This document shows, in pieces, positions 31,474 to 41,984 of a stretch of DNA of 64,000 nt. Source of the stretch: Symsagittifera roscoffensis (Eukaryota; Xenacoelomorpha; Acoela; Convolutidae); assembly GCF_963678635.1 (NCBI RefSeq), contig NC_087068.1, positions 57,955,896 through 58,019,895 on the forward strand, read 5' to 3'. Numbering within the stretch: position 1 is the stretch's first letter; the number at the start of each line of letters is the position of its first letter. The position numbers and the translations under genes were made by a program. Below the pieces are notes generated by a model. It searched no databases. It was not told the DNA's origin and was given only the letters and a program-made list of their open reading frames with translations.

Positions 31474-32065
31474 TTAAGAAATGACTTCTTGGTCGAATAT
31501 TTTTTGTTGTTTGGGGCAATTTTCAAGTGTGCTCGGATTATTTATTAGTTTTTTGACAAGTGGGTTGAGTTTTGTAAAAAATTGTTGGGGGCAATTTTTA
31601 TGGTGATCGGGAGGTCGTCTTTTTCTTTATTTTTGTTTGTCAAATGATCCGGGGTATGGTGAGATTTTTGTACTTTAGGCTAATTAAAATGTTCATTTTG
31701 TTACTTTAGGCTAAGTTAACAAATTTGTTTGGGGGGTATTTGTGGTCTGAGTTGGGGAAATATTGTTGATCTTTGGGTTATTAGATAAGGGAAGGGTATG
31801 GGATTATGGTGATATTTATTTTAGTTGTCAAGTTGGAGTGGTTTGCTTATTTTTGACCTGGAGGTCGTAAAGTTATAGTTATAGATATGCCTGGAGTTTT
31901 ATATGATTCGTCCAATTGATCTCAGTTTGAGTTAGAGAAAGTGACGGATTGGATGAATCCTATTGGTCTATTGTGAACTAGAATTAGTGCGTATTTGTCA
32001 GCATGTTATTTTGAAAAATAGAAATTGAAAATGTTTCAGAGGTTTCAAGACTGTGAAGTATAAAG
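31474..32065 (-). other. pol-to-M1 spacer with a short conserved frame (W)
   Basis: About 590 bp lie between gag-pol and M1. A frame of 50 codons (31626-31474) contains PPDHHKNCPQQFF and KLNPLVKK. Copy 2 has a related 84-codon ORF with an ATG (58397-58143). In the complete element no ATG precedes it, so its coding status is doubtful. The rest shows no gene. Confidence 0.35.
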
Positions 32066-35000
32066 TTAAAATTGCTTTTGAAATTCCACTTTCTTTAATA
32101 TTTTAGATTGGGGGATGAATATTTTGTAATTTTTACGTGGTTGATTTCGGAGTCGTGTTGATTTTCTATGTTCTGATTTGTCCATTTGCTCTTGGGGTAT
32201 TATTTGTTCGGTCATTTTTCTATTTTTTCTTTCTTTTGGGGATGTTTTTTGGTTTAGGTTTTTTGTATTGTTTTTGGTGGCGGTTGATTTTGTATTTTGA
32301 TTTTCGGTGGGGATATCATTTTGTTCCTTTGTTGTGTTTTTCGGATGTGGGTCATTTTGAATAATTTTTAAACCTGTGAAAGAATATAATTGAGTTAATT
32401 CGCGGAGTTCGTATTCTTTTGGGTAATAAGGTAATAGGTTGTTTCGGTGCTGAACGATTTCTTTTTTGTCTGAGTCGGTGATTTTATATGTGACATCAGT
32501 GGGTCTTGCAATTATTTGGTATGGTCCTTTACGAAGGGGTTGTAATTTTTTAGAAATTCCTTTTTGAGTAGTAAAATTAGGTATCAAAACAAATGTTCCA
32601 ATTTTTAAATCGGAGGCTGGTGTAAAACGTGAATTGATTTGTTCATTAATGTTTTGTCTTTGTAATAACTTTTTTGTTACTTTTTGATAAATTTCATTGT
32701 GTTTTTTATCTCTATTTAGAATCCATTCGGTGTGTGTACCGGAGGCTAATTTAAGAATTTGTGGGTGATGAAAATGATCTTCATCGTGTGTATGTAAAGG
32801 TAGGTTATAACAAATTGATTCTTTATTTGGTTGACAATAACCTTGTGCGTTTTTATGAGAATTTGCTGTAAACATTATTGGTTTGCGTGGCTTTTGGTTA
32901 AAAACCATTTCGTATGGTGACATTCCTAGAGTTGTCGTGATTTGTGAATTATATGCTAAGGGAAATAATTTTACATCTGCTGACCATTTGGTATATCTTG
33001 TATCATTTCCGTTGATGATACATCTAAGATATTCTTGTAATGAACGGTTCATTCCTTCGACTAAGCCGTTTGTCCAAGGTGCATGAGATGTACGTGGTTT
33101 GTGTTTAATGTTATATAAATGACATAGTGTGATTGTTTCATTATTTATGAATTCTGTACCGTTGTCTGTGACTAAAGTTTCTGGTAGTCCAAATTTTGCT
33201 ATCCAGTGTTCATAAAGTGTTGTATACGCATAATAAGCGTTACAATGTGGTACTGGGTTAAGTGCTACATAATGTGTAAATGCGTCAACAATTACCATAA
33301 TGTAGGAATTTCCTTCTGATGAGGGTGAAATTGGGCCTTTAGTATCAAATGAGATACGATGATTAAAGTACACGCTTTGTCCTTTAAAATCTTGTTTTTG
33401 TGCTATTTGTTTTTGATTTGGGTAAGGTTTATTTAGTTGACATACTATACAATCATTGCATAGTACTTTTATCCAAATTGGTGCATTTGGGAAGTAAAAG
33501 TTTTGTATAAAGTTTGAATATGTTTTTTCTGATCCAGAATGTCCTTTAATATTTTGTGTATGTGAGATTTTAAAAGCTATGAGAATCATACTTAAAAGAA
33601 GACAGGGGACTGTAGATTCATTTAAGTTATACTCTAAAAGGTCTGTAGTTTCATTAATTGTTGTGTTATTAAATTTGCGAAAGTATCGGAGGAGTGTTTT
33701 GTTGCCTAGAATGGTTGAATCTGCTTTGATAGGTTTAGTTTTATATTTGTGCCATGATTTTAGTTGTCGAATTATTGGGTCAAGATTTTGATATTGTCTT
33801 AGTGTTGAAATTGTAATTGTTTCTGTTGGAGGGAGAAAAATGTTTTCAATTTCGAATTTAGATAAGGGTATTGTATCAAGTGGGTCGTGGAGGTCAAAAA
33901 CTTGATTTATTGTGTATTTTGAATCGTTTGTTTGTGGTCCTGATAAATTTATTTTATCAGTTAAATTTTCTTTTTCAATTAGTGGAAAATGGTCTTTTTT
34001 AGGTGGGTGTTGTTTTGTTCGTTTTTGTTGGGTGTTATTTTTTATCCATTGAGAATATGGGATTGGTTTAAAAGTTGATGTTCCAAGTAGATCAACTTCA
34101 TAGTGATTATTTTGACAATCTAAATAAAGTGGGAAATGTTGTAAACTATTTATTTGTGATTGTTCAACGTCAGTTTTTACTGCATATTTGCATTCCAATC
34201 GGGGTGATGTTCCGTTTTCTGCAAGGTAGAATTTTATGTTTTTGGGTATTTCAACTCTTGTTTTTCGTGTAAGTAATTCAGGTGGCGTATTTCGACTTAA
34301 GGTGTCTGGTAATGCAAGATTTTTTCCTGCAGTCCAAACTATATGTAAGTTTGGAAATTTCATTAGAATTAGTTGAAATCTGTAAACTCGGTGGTTTGGA
34401 TTAGATTTTTGTGTAAAAAGAAAGATGATTGGTTTATGGTCTGTGAATAGAACTGTGGGATGTTTTGATCCAAGTATCAGAAATTCATATTCTGTCAGTG
34501 TATATATTATGGCTGTACTTTCTCTCATTAGAGTTGAGAGTCGTAGCTCTGCTTGAGTGAATAATTGGGAATTTGCTGATATCAAGTTCATTTTATTTGT
34601 ACCATTATGTGATTGTAATAGTGCTGCACCGATGCCAAAGTTCGAAGCATCGCACATTGCATAAAATGGTTGATCAGGGTCTGGAATTGTGTTTGAAATT
34701 TGTTCAGTTAAAAGTTTCTTTATTTCTTCAAATCGTGCTTGATGCTCTGTATTCCATTCAAAATTATTTTGTTGTCTAAGGATGTTATAAAATGGTCGTA
34801 GATATAATTGCATTTTATAAACATATTTGCTTAAAAAATTTAACATTCCAAGAAATTCTTGGATTTTCTTTTTGTTTGTTGGTGGTTGAAGTTTTTGAAT
34901 AGCGTCAATGCGTGATTTCAGTGGAGTGATTGTTTTTCTTTCTATATTATGTCCTAAGAATTTAACTTTTGTCAAAAAGAAGTGTGATTTATCGGGGCCG

Positions 35001-38000
35001 GCCTTCAGATTTTCGTTCTGAAGTATTTGGTGATATTTTTCTAAAACATTGAACATTTCTTCTTTTGTTTGTGATTGCATAAAAACATCGTCTAAATAGG
35101 TGATTGCGTTTTTCTTGAGTATTAGTGGTCTAAAAATTTTGCGCATAAAAGCTGAAAATGCTGCTGGTCCTATGGATATTCCGTAGAATAAGCGGTTGAA
35201 TTCATATTGTTGGTTTCCAATAACAAATTGTGTTAAACGTCGTGATTGTTCATCTAGTGGCATTTGATTGTATGCACTATTCATATCGGCGGTTGTAAAG
35301 TATTTGCCGTTTATTTTTGTTAAAATAACTTGTATTGGTTCAATGGGCCAATTACATTTTGATTCATCTATGAGTGAATTGAGGTATCTAGCGTCGAGAA
35401 CGATTTTTAATGATTCTCCTTTAGCTAGAATAATAACGGGGTTGATAAATGTGTTGCCTTTTGGTTGTTCTTCTTTATTAACTGGTGATATAATGTTGTA
35501 TTGTTCTAAAATATCGAGTAATCTGTTCACTTTATCATGTAAGTGAATTGGTACTTTACTTGCTCTCTGTTTTTTGAAAACTGCGTCTGGTTTTAACGGG
35601 AGATGTAGTGATGAACTGATTTTGCCAACATCAAATTTGGATGTTGCATAGACTGATGAATATTTAATTAGCTGTTTGGCTAACTTTTCGAATTCGTCTT
35701 GTGTTATTTGTGAATGTTGGAAATTAAACATTGTTAAAAATTTCTGTTGATCTTCTGTGTAGTTACTTATGTTGAATGTAGGTTTGAAATATGGGGTTTT
35801 TGTAAAATAATCCGTATTTCTGTTTTCATTATTTATTATGTTATTTATTGATAATTCTTCATTAAGAATTGTGGATTGACAAATATCTAATAATTGAAGT
35901 ATATTATTTACGCGATAGGCTTTTTCGTGTATTGGTGATATTGTAGCGTTGGTTTCGCAATAGCCTAAAAGTCCTAAAGGTAATGTTACCTGGTAAGGTG
36001 TGTTGTTATAGACATGTAAGGAAATAATATCTGAATTCGAGTTTTTCAAATATTTTATTGAAGAGATTGTGATTTTGAAAAATTTATGAAAAGGTTTGAA
36101 TTCAAAATCTGACATATAAAATTTTTGTTTGTTTTGTTCCTTATCATATTGGTGAACTTGTTTGATTGAAACATTATAGATGTTTCCTGATAGTGGTTTC
36201 AAGTGTTTTCTTTGTTGGTTAAATATCGGGTAAAATTTTGAAAAGAATGGTGGTTGTTTATTTAATCTTTGAAAAAATGTTAAGGATGTGTCTTTTGTTT
36301 TTGTATATTTATCTTTGATTAATATTTTACTATTTAAGATGTTAATTGTTGGTATATACTTCGAAATAAATGGTATTCCAATGATATTATGTTTAAAATC
36401 AGTGATATGGAATATTTGTTTAAATGGCTTAATTAAAATTTTGCTTTGCTCCATTGTTCTGGTGGGGAGGAGAAATAATTGGATTTTTCCGTAGTTTATC
36501 AATGTTGATCCTTGTGCTGTTGCTAGCTTACTGGAGGTTTCAAGAGGTGTTAGCTTTGGGTGTAAAATTTTTATTTCATTCCATGTGGGAATGTTTATTA
36601 TGTTTGATTCTGCTCCTGAATCAATTAAAAAATCGATTTCAAGATCTGGTGGTTGAAATTCTTTCTTTCTTGGACTTTCTAAGAGAAATGGTATTGTCCA
36701 AATTTTTTCTTTGGGTTGTTCTTTTTGTATATTTTGATAGATGTGGTTTGTGTTCAAGCATTTTGTTTTATTATTTGCAGAGGGTTGATTTGTAGTGTTT
36801 ATTCTATTAGTTTCTTGTGTCGTTGGTGTGGAATGTATGGGTTTAGTGTAGTAATTTTGAAGAAATTCTGATTGATTTTCATATATGTGTGATGAAAAAG
36901 GTTGTTCATATATTACAGATTCATAGTCATTTTCGACTTTTATCATATTGATGGAGAGAGTGTTTTCTGTGTCGCTTTCTGAATCTGATGATGCACAGTT
37001 TATTTGATTGAGTTGTAACGTATCCGTTACTGTGTCATCAATACCTGGAGGGTCTGATGTTGTTTCTGGGTTAGACTGTAATTGATTGATTTGTCTTTGA
37101 TGTTTAGGTGTACTACTTCTGTGGCGATTATTAGAATTATTATAGTGATTATTATTCCGGTGTGGTGATTGGGAATAATTTCTATAACGATTATTATAAC
37201 TTGAATGTCGATTTTGTGAATTATTTCGCGATCTATTTTGATAATTGCTGTTTGGTCTGTTATATGAGTTATTTCTTGATCGGTTGTTTTGATAATATTG
37301 ATTTCGATTGTTTGAATAACTTCTATTTCGATTATTGGAATAGTTTCTATTCCTATTATATGATGAGTTTCGTGATTGATTGTTTGGATAGTATCTATTT
37401 CTTGATTGGGAATTAGATCTAGAAGCAAACTGTGTTGTGTTTGAATTAGATCTGGAGTAGTTATTTCTACTATTTGGTCTATTGTAGTGATTTTGTGACG
37501 AATTTTGTGTGTTTCTTCGTTCTGGCGATCTTCCTCTATAACTTGAGTTATATGGGGATTGATTTCTTGTATAGCTTGTATTGTTCGGAAGTGGTTTTCC
37601 GGAACTATTGTTGCTGTATACATTTTTGTTCGGTAGATTTTGATCTTTCTTCATATATTGATAGAATGACTTATTTGGTTCTTTGTATTTTTGAGGTTTA
37701 TTTTGACTATCTTGCTGTTTTTGTCTACATTCAGAAATACTATGTCCGTATCGTCGGCAATAATTACACCATTTTTTGAAAGATGGTTTGCCTTTAAAGT
37801 TTGGGTTCTTTTCGTAAATATTGAGTATTTCAGTGATTTTTTCAACGAGGTCTGTGTCTGATTCCTGTATATTATTAATATTAGTGGGAGTTGTTTCAAT
37901 TCTGTTAACGTATTGTAATTTCAGATTTTCCGTTTCTTCTAGTTTCATTGTGATTTTTGCTTGTTCTAATTTGTCTACTAGTTTTCGAAAATCTAAATCG

Positions 38001-40291
38001 GGTTCTCGAATTGAAGAAGGATGGGATGCTCTCTTTTTTATTGCTATTTTCCTTAATTGTGGTGTTAAGGTCATCATTAAGATTTCTGTCATCTTTGTGT
38101 TTTTATAGTCGTGTGTATTTAGTGAATATGCTTTTCGAACTAGTGTTTCGATTCGTACTGCTAATTGCTTGATGGTTTCGTTTGGTAATCTGCGAATTTC
38201 ATTACAAAAAACTCTTTGTTGTTGTTTGTTTCTTTCGGAGTCAAACATTTTTGAAAATTCCTGTGTAAACCTTTTCCAATTTGATTTTATTTCTGGAGGT
38301 AATACTGAAAACCATTTTTGGGCTGCGCCATCTAAGGTTGTTCGTATCAACGCTGTGCGTCGATGTATCCAGTTTTGATGTAGTGGCGTATTAATTGGTT
38401 CAGGTCCAATGTTTAAAATCAAGTTTGCTGTTACTGCATTTAAATAATCTTCTACAGAGTATTCAGGGTCTGTTCCTGTGAAAACCATTAAAGGTTTGTT
38501 TGATGTTATTGATGATCCACCCATAAGGTATGGATTCATTGTCATTTGTAATGATTCTGCTGCATTTGGCATTTGAGAAAAATTTGAAAGTTGGTTTCTT
38601 GTTATTTCATGTTGTTGAAGATAATATTGGAGTGGTATTTCTTTTTGCATTTGTGTTGGTTGATACGAGTGTGCAATCATTGGGTTTTGTTGTTGAATTG
38701 GTTGAAAAGATTTTGTATTAATTGGATGTTGTTGCTGAATTGGTTGTTGATGTTGTGTATCTATCGGTTGTGGAGAAAAAATTCTATGATTTGTATGTGG
38801 TTTCTGTACTCCTTGTCCACGATATTCTTGAGTATATGGTGCAAATATGTCTGGTTGTAAGAAATCATCATCTGAGGATAAATAATCCATTTGATAAGAT
38901 GTCTGTTTTTTATTTTTATTTTGTTGAAAAAATGGGTAATTTTCACTGCGATCCTGTGGAGGATTTGTTTGGAAATTTACTGATATAGGTTGGGACATTG
39001 GGTTATCCCAGTTTCGAGATCTTGTATATTGATTAAAATTTCTTCGTGGTTGATAATTTGTTTTTGATGGATGTGTATAATTATAATTATGGTCTGCAAA
39101 GTTGTTTCTAGTGAATGTTTTATGTGTTTTTGGTGGTATTGTCATGGGTCTGTATGTTTGGTAATCCATATTTGAATATTTTGGAGCAACCGAAGGTTTA
39201 ACGGTTGATTGTAAGGTTACCTGTGTTTGTGAAGGATTTGTATTTCTTGGTGTTGTTAAGTTTGGACGTATTGGTGAAATACTTTGTTGTGTAGTTGTTG
39301 TGTGTACAATTTCTTCATTTATGAAGTGTGATGGTGTCTGGATATCTTGTTGAGTAAGATTCCTAGTTCCATTGAGGTTTTCATTGTGTATGACAGTAGA
39401 GTTTAAACTATTATTTTGTGTATCGGGCAAAAATGTATTATAGTTTAATGGTGTTGCATCAATGGTTAATGGTATTACTCTTACATAATCTCTTATGTAA
39501 GATATTGTACTTATTGCTTGACTTGAGATTGATTGTGGGAAGCTTATAAATGCGGGATGAGACCATTCGGGGTCCCAAACATAGTCTGATTGTTCTGTGA
39601 TAGCGGTATCATCGTTCGAGTTTTGGAGTCTAAAATTTTTTCTTGCTTGTGCAATTAAGTCAATATTGTGTGTGAAATAATCTATTATGAACCATGCCAA
39701 AATTTTTTGTAGATCGTGTTTTGTATGTTGTGAAACTTCGTCTTTCGTGAAATTTTCTTTAATGATGTTTAAATAACTAGAGAGTAGTGTGATTTCATGT
39801 CGTACTCTTATATGTTTAGATGTTTCTGTCGGTGAGACATTTGGTATTGGGATTTCGTTTTCTAATATCGAGATATAACTATATATTATTGCGAAAACTT
39901 CATTGGTGAATATGGAGTTTGCTCTTTGTGAGTTATGATATTGGATGCTTTTTATATATTCTGAAAATACTTTTGAAAATTCTAAATCAAGATCGTCTGT
40001 TTGAATTATATATTTACTATGATTATGGTTTGGTGAGGTGAATTCTATGGAGTAGATTCCATACTGTTGTGTGAAGTTACATATATCTTTTAGATAGTAA
40101 TCTATGATTTGTCTTTTGATTTTTACATCTGGGAACTCTGTTTTACATGGACTGATTCCGGGTTCAAATAAATTTAAGAGTAAATTTTTGCAAAATATAT
40201 GTTGTCCTCTATCAGTGGTTGCATCTACTATACAAGGGAAGATTTCATCATCATCTGGACTTTCGTCACCTGGGGTGTGCGTTGAGCTCAT
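32066..40291 (-). CDS. gag-pol: Gag-Pol polyprotein, 2741 aa, single frame
   Basis: The domains run in Ty3/gypsy order. The Gag region (1 to about 1100) has a C-x2-C-x4-H-x4-C zinc knuckle near 842-855 and a long Arg/Asn/Ser-rich stretch after it. The aspartic protease has DSGAES near 1224. In the reverse transcriptase the first catalytic Asp is in FTTADMNSAY (about 1669) and YLDD is near 1732. RNase H has CDASNFGIGAALLQ (about 1882) and FTDHKPI (about 1950). The integrase has an HxxxxxxH...CNDC zinc region (about 2244-2284) and catalytic D (about 2317), D (about 2374) and E (about 2410) with exactly 35 residues between the last two. A GPY-type motif (LRKGPYQII) lies near 2589. All key residues are present. 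No Gag-Pol frameshift or stop is used, which is unusual because a retroelement normally needs more Gag than Pol. Confidence 0.95.
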   Translation of the reverse strand: MSSTHTPGDESPDDDEIFPCIVDATTDRGQHIFCKNLLLNLFEPGISPCKTEFPDVKIKRQIIDYYLKDICNFTQQYGIYSIEFTSPNHNHSKYIIQTDDLDLEFSKVFSEYIKSIQYHNSQRANSIFTNEVFAIIYSYISILENEIPIPNVSPTETSKHIRVRHEITLLSSYLNIIKENFTKDEVSQHTKHDLQKILAWFIIDYFTHNIDLIAQARKNFRLQNSNDDTAITEQSDYVWDPEWSHPAFISFPQSISSQAISTISYIRDYVRVIPLTIDATPLNYNTFLPDTQNNSLNSTVIHNENLNGTRNLTQQDIQTPSHFINEEIVHTTTTQQSISPIRPNLTTPRNTNPSQTQVTLQSTVKPSVAPKYSNMDYQTYRPMTIPPKTHKTFTRNNFADHNYNYTHPSKTNYQPRRNFNQYTRSRNWDNPMSQPISVNFQTNPPQDRSENYPFFQQNKNKKQTSYQMDYLSSDDDFLQPDIFAPYTQEYRGQGVQKPHTNHRIFSPQPIDTQHQQPIQQQHPINTKSFQPIQQQNPMIAHSYQPTQMQKEIPLQYYLQQHEITRNQLSNFSQMPNAAESLQMTMNPYLMGGSSITSNKPLMVFTGTDPEYSVEDYLNAVTANLILNIGPEPINTPLHQNWIHRRTALIRTTLDGAAQKWFSVLPPEIKSNWKRFTQEFSKMFDSERNKQQQRVFCNEIRRLPNETIKQLAVRIETLVRKAYSLNTHDYKNTKMTEILMMTLTPQLRKIAIKKRASHPSSIREPDLDFRKLVDKLEQAKITMKLEETENLKLQYVNRIETTPTNINNIQESDTDLVEKITEILNIYEKNPNFKGKPSFKKWCNYCRRYGHSISECRQKQQDSQNKPQKYKEPNKSFYQYMKKDQNLPNKNVYSNNSSGKPLPNNTSYTRNQSPYNSSYRGRSPERRNTQNSSQNHYNRPNSRNNYSRSNSNTTQFASRSNSQSRNRYYPNNQSRNSSYNRNRNYSNNRNRSYSNNRNQYYQNNRSRNNSYNRPNSNYQNRSRNNSQNRHSSYNNRYRNYSQSPHRNNNHYNNSNNRHRSSTPKHQRQINQLQSNPETTSDPPGIDDTVTDTLQLNQINCASSDSESDTENTLSINMIKVENDYESVIYEQPFSSHIYENQSEFLQNYYTKPIHSTPTTQETNRINTTNQPSANNKTKCLNTNHIYQNIQKEQPKEKIWTIPFLLESPRKKEFQPPDLEIDFLIDSGAESNIINIPTWNEIKILHPKLTPLETSSKLATAQGSTLINYGKIQLFLLPTRTMEQSKILIKPFKQIFHITDFKHNIIGIPFISKYIPTINILNSKILIKDKYTKTKDTSLTFFQRLNKQPPFFSKFYPIFNQQRKHLKPLSGNIYNVSIKQVHQYDKEQNKQKFYMSDFEFKPFHKFFKITISSIKYLKNSNSDIISLHVYNNTPYQVTLPLGLLGYCETNATISPIHEKAYRVNNILQLLDICQSTILNEELSINNIINNENRNTDYFTKTPYFKPTFNISNYTEDQQKFLTMFNFQHSQITQDEFEKLAKQLIKYSSVYATSKFDVGKISSSLHLPLKPDAVFKKQRASKVPIHLHDKVNRLLDILEQYNIISPVNKEEQPKGNTFINPVIILAKGESLKIVLDARYLNSLIDESKCNWPIEPIQVILTKINGKYFTTADMNSAYNQMPLDEQSRRLTQFVIGNQQYEFNRLFYGISIGPAAFSAFMRKIFRPLILKKNAITYLDDVFMQSQTKEEMFNVLEKYHQILQNENLKAGPDKSHFFLTKVKFLGHNIERKTITPLKSRIDAIQKLQPPTNKKKIQEFLGMLNFLSKYVYKMQLYLRPFYNILRQQNNFEWNTEHQARFEEIKKLLTEQISNTIPDPDQPFYAMCDASNFGIGAALLQSHNGTNKMNLISANSQLFTQAELRLSTLMRESTAIIYTLTEYEFLILGSKHPTVLFTDHKPIIFLFTQKSNPNHRVYRFQLILMKFPNLHIVWTAGKNLALPDTLSRNTPPELLTRKTRVEIPKNIKFYLAENGTSPRLECKYAVKTDVEQSQINSLQHFPLYLDCQNNHYEVDLLGTSTFKPIPYSQWIKNNTQQKRTKQHPPKKDHFPLIEKENLTDKINLSGPQTNDSKYTINQVFDLHDPLDTIPLSKFEIENIFLPPTETITISTLRQYQNLDPIIRQLKSWHKYKTKPIKADSTILGNKTLLRYFRKFNNTTINETTDLLEYNLNESTVPCLLLSMILIAFKISHTQNIKGHSGSEKTYSNFIQNFYFPNAPIWIKVLCNDCIVCQLNKPYPNQKQIAQKQDFKGQSVYFNHRISFDTKGPISPSSEGNSYIMVIVDAFTHYVALNPVPHCNAYYAYTTLYEHWIAKFGLPETLVTDNGTEFINNETITLCHLYNIKHKPRTSHAPWTNGLVEGMNRSLQEYLRCIINGNDTRYTKWSADVKLFPLAYNSQITTTLGMSPYEMVFNQKPRKPIMFTANSHKNAQGYCQPNKESICYNLPLHTHDEDHFHHPQILKLASGTHTEWILNRDKKHNEIYQKVTKKLLQRQNINEQINSRFTPASDLKIGTFVLIPNFTTQKGISKKLQPLRKGPYQIIARPTDVTYKITDSDKKEIVQHRNNLLPYYPKEYELRELTQLYSFTGLKIIQNDPHPKNTTKEQNDIPTENQNTKSTATKNNTKNLNQKTSPKERKNRKMTEQIIPQEQMDKSEHRKSTRLRNQPRKNYKIFIPQSKILKKVEFQKQF

Positions 40292-40331
40292 TTTTTCGTT
40301 CGATGACTGTTAATATGTAATTATTAATGTG

Positions 40332-40733
40332 TCAAATTGGTTGATTCCAATTGTATAAATGTACTGGTTTGTGTTTATACTGCTTTTTTATTCTTCTTTT
40401 TCCTCTTTTTGATGAATTTGAAGTTGTTTCTGAGTCAGAGAAATATAATTGATCGTAAATTGGGCAATTTTTATCTATTGATTCTTTTAGTTTGTAAAGT
40501 TCGTCTAAACTGTTGGTTTCTGATTCTGAAAATGCGTTTCGGTTTTTTGAAAATCGTTTTCGTGTTATTTGTCTTTGTTTAGTTATTATTTTTCTCTTCA
40601 GTGTTTGTCGTTTTGTTCGAATGTATCCAACTGTTTGTGTATGAGGTGTGATTACAAGGTCGTATTTTTTGTTATCTATTTCACAATTGTGTAAAACGAT
40701 TGTTTGTTTATTTCCTAGGTTTTTAAATGACAT
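40332..40733 (-). CDS. ORF A, 133-aa basic protein upstream of gag
   Basis: This intact ORF lies 40 bp upstream of the gag-pol start. It has two strongly basic clusters, about residues 38-64 (RTKRQTLKRK, RQITRKRFSKNR) and 109-121 (KRGKRRIKKQYKHK), separated by an acidic Ser/Glu segment. Such Arg/Lys clusters suit nuclear import or RNA binding, by analogy with small regulatory proteins of complex retroviruses. No homology is claimed. Copy 2 does not reach this far, so its conservation is untested. An ORF before gag is unusual for gypsy-type elements. Confidence 0.5.
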   Translation of the reverse strand: MSFKNLGNKQTIVLHNCEIDNKKYDLVITPHTQTVGYIRTKRQTLKRKIITKQRQITRKRFSKNRNAFSESETNSLDELYKLKESIDKNCPIYDQLYFSDSETTSNSSKRGKRRIKKQYKHKPVHLYNWNQPI

Positions 40734-41966
40734 AAGGTTTAGGATGACGGGTGCAAAAGGTTGTTAAGTGAATTCTAATTGCTTAAACTGTTAGTCCTTA
40801 CGATTTTTTGGTTAGCTTAACCTGGGTCTCTTTGTTCAGGGTTGGAGAGAAAAGTATATCTATTCCGGAGAATGATTTTTACTTTCTCGTGACTAGTATA
40901 AGCTAAGATGTTAACTTACTTAATCTTACTTAGGGGTAGTGATTGTGTTCAAGGGTTGGAGAATAGTAAATCGATCCACAAGGTTCAGGTATAATTAGAA
41001 CGCGAGTAGTTCGTTAGATACTATTTTAAACTTACTAAGTCTAAGATTTATCCTGGGTCCGGTAAGAGGGGGGAGTCAAGTGAAGGATGAATAACCGAAG
41101 TTCTTCACTGTTTATCCTAATTTGAATGATTAGTTTTGTTTAAAAATTTCTATTAGTCTTGGGTCTTTAGAAAGGGTTGGATAGTGAATCGACGTTTGAA
41201 GTCGTTAGACACTAGTTAAGTGGGTGGGGAGAACAAAATTGTTCTTTTTGATCCAAGGATAGGCCTTGATGATCAAGTTCGAATTTTAATTAACTAGATA
41301 ATGATTTAAGATCCAAGGATAAGCCTTGATGATCTGATTTTAAAATTAAGTGAATTTAAGTTTTAATAAAGATTTAAATTTATGTAAAGAAAAGATTTAG
41401 TGTTTTGATGATATTAGTGAGCTTATGAATGCTGTTATGTTTTAGGTGATGAAGCTGGAACAACAGAATGATTTATGATTACTAACCATTTATTGTCATG
41501 CTACTAATTTTTATTTTTATTTTCCAATAAATATTTTTCAAACATGTTTTGTATATTACTGCAGAGTTTAGGAAAACGATCTGAGATCTTTTTATCAATC
41601 GTTATTGTATATTATTAATTTTGTTTAGCGCCTGAAATGATTTTGAAGATTAACTTCAAGGTTTTATGTTTGCAAATGGAAATCTAAATTCATTGCGAGT
41701 AGTATTCTAAATATAAAAGTTTGTTCTGGCTTTTGCCGAACTATCATATAACTATATGGCAAGTTTCTACTTTGTCGTATGTCGTCTCTGGTTCGAGGTC
41801 TTCTTCCAATTCCGGGTAGTTCTGTTATGGTTCGGAATATTGGCTCTGATCTATTGAGTCGTAGAGACATTTCGATTAAATTATTGTCGTATAACATTTT
41901 GTAAATGTTTTTGTCTAATTTCTAATCTATTTTGGTTAATTCTAAGCTATTAAGGTCTTGTTCGAG
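40734..41966 (-). promoter_or_regulatory. Long 5' leader with degenerate repeats
   Basis: About 1.2 kb of untranslated-looking sequence lies between the candidate PBS and ORF A. The motif gggttggagaa or a variant recurs near 40840, 40957 and 41177, each near a cctgggtc or similar box. A second repeat, gatccaaggataggccttga, occurs near 41259 and 41311. These may form RNA structures for packaging or regulation. A 77-codon ORF (41664-41897, basic, unrecognised) lies in it. Possible donor sites (attaaGTAAGT near 40921) could splice to downstream genes. Confidence 0.4.
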
Positions 41967-41982
41967 ACTTATGGTCGCCCCA
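41967..41982 (-). promoter_or_regulatory. Candidate tRNA primer binding site
   Basis: Two bases inside the 5' LTR, the minus strand reads TGGGGCGACCATAAGT. It begins with TGG, as expected for pairing to a tRNA 3' CCA end. I cannot name the tRNA without a search. Confidence 0.6.
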
Positions 41983-41984
41983 GA

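Noticed and set aside
36454-36795. Plus-strand ORFs of 60-113 codons across gag-pol and env
   Set aside because: They are antisense to long conserved minus-strand frames and rich in Phe/Leu/Val/Cys, as expected from reverse reading of Asn/Gln/Lys-rich coding sequence.
37300-37420. Short repeats in the Gag region resembling a small array
   Set aside because: They are coding repeats for Asn/Arg/Ser/Tyr, not spaced direct repeats. A CRISPR array is not expected in this eukaryotic DNA.
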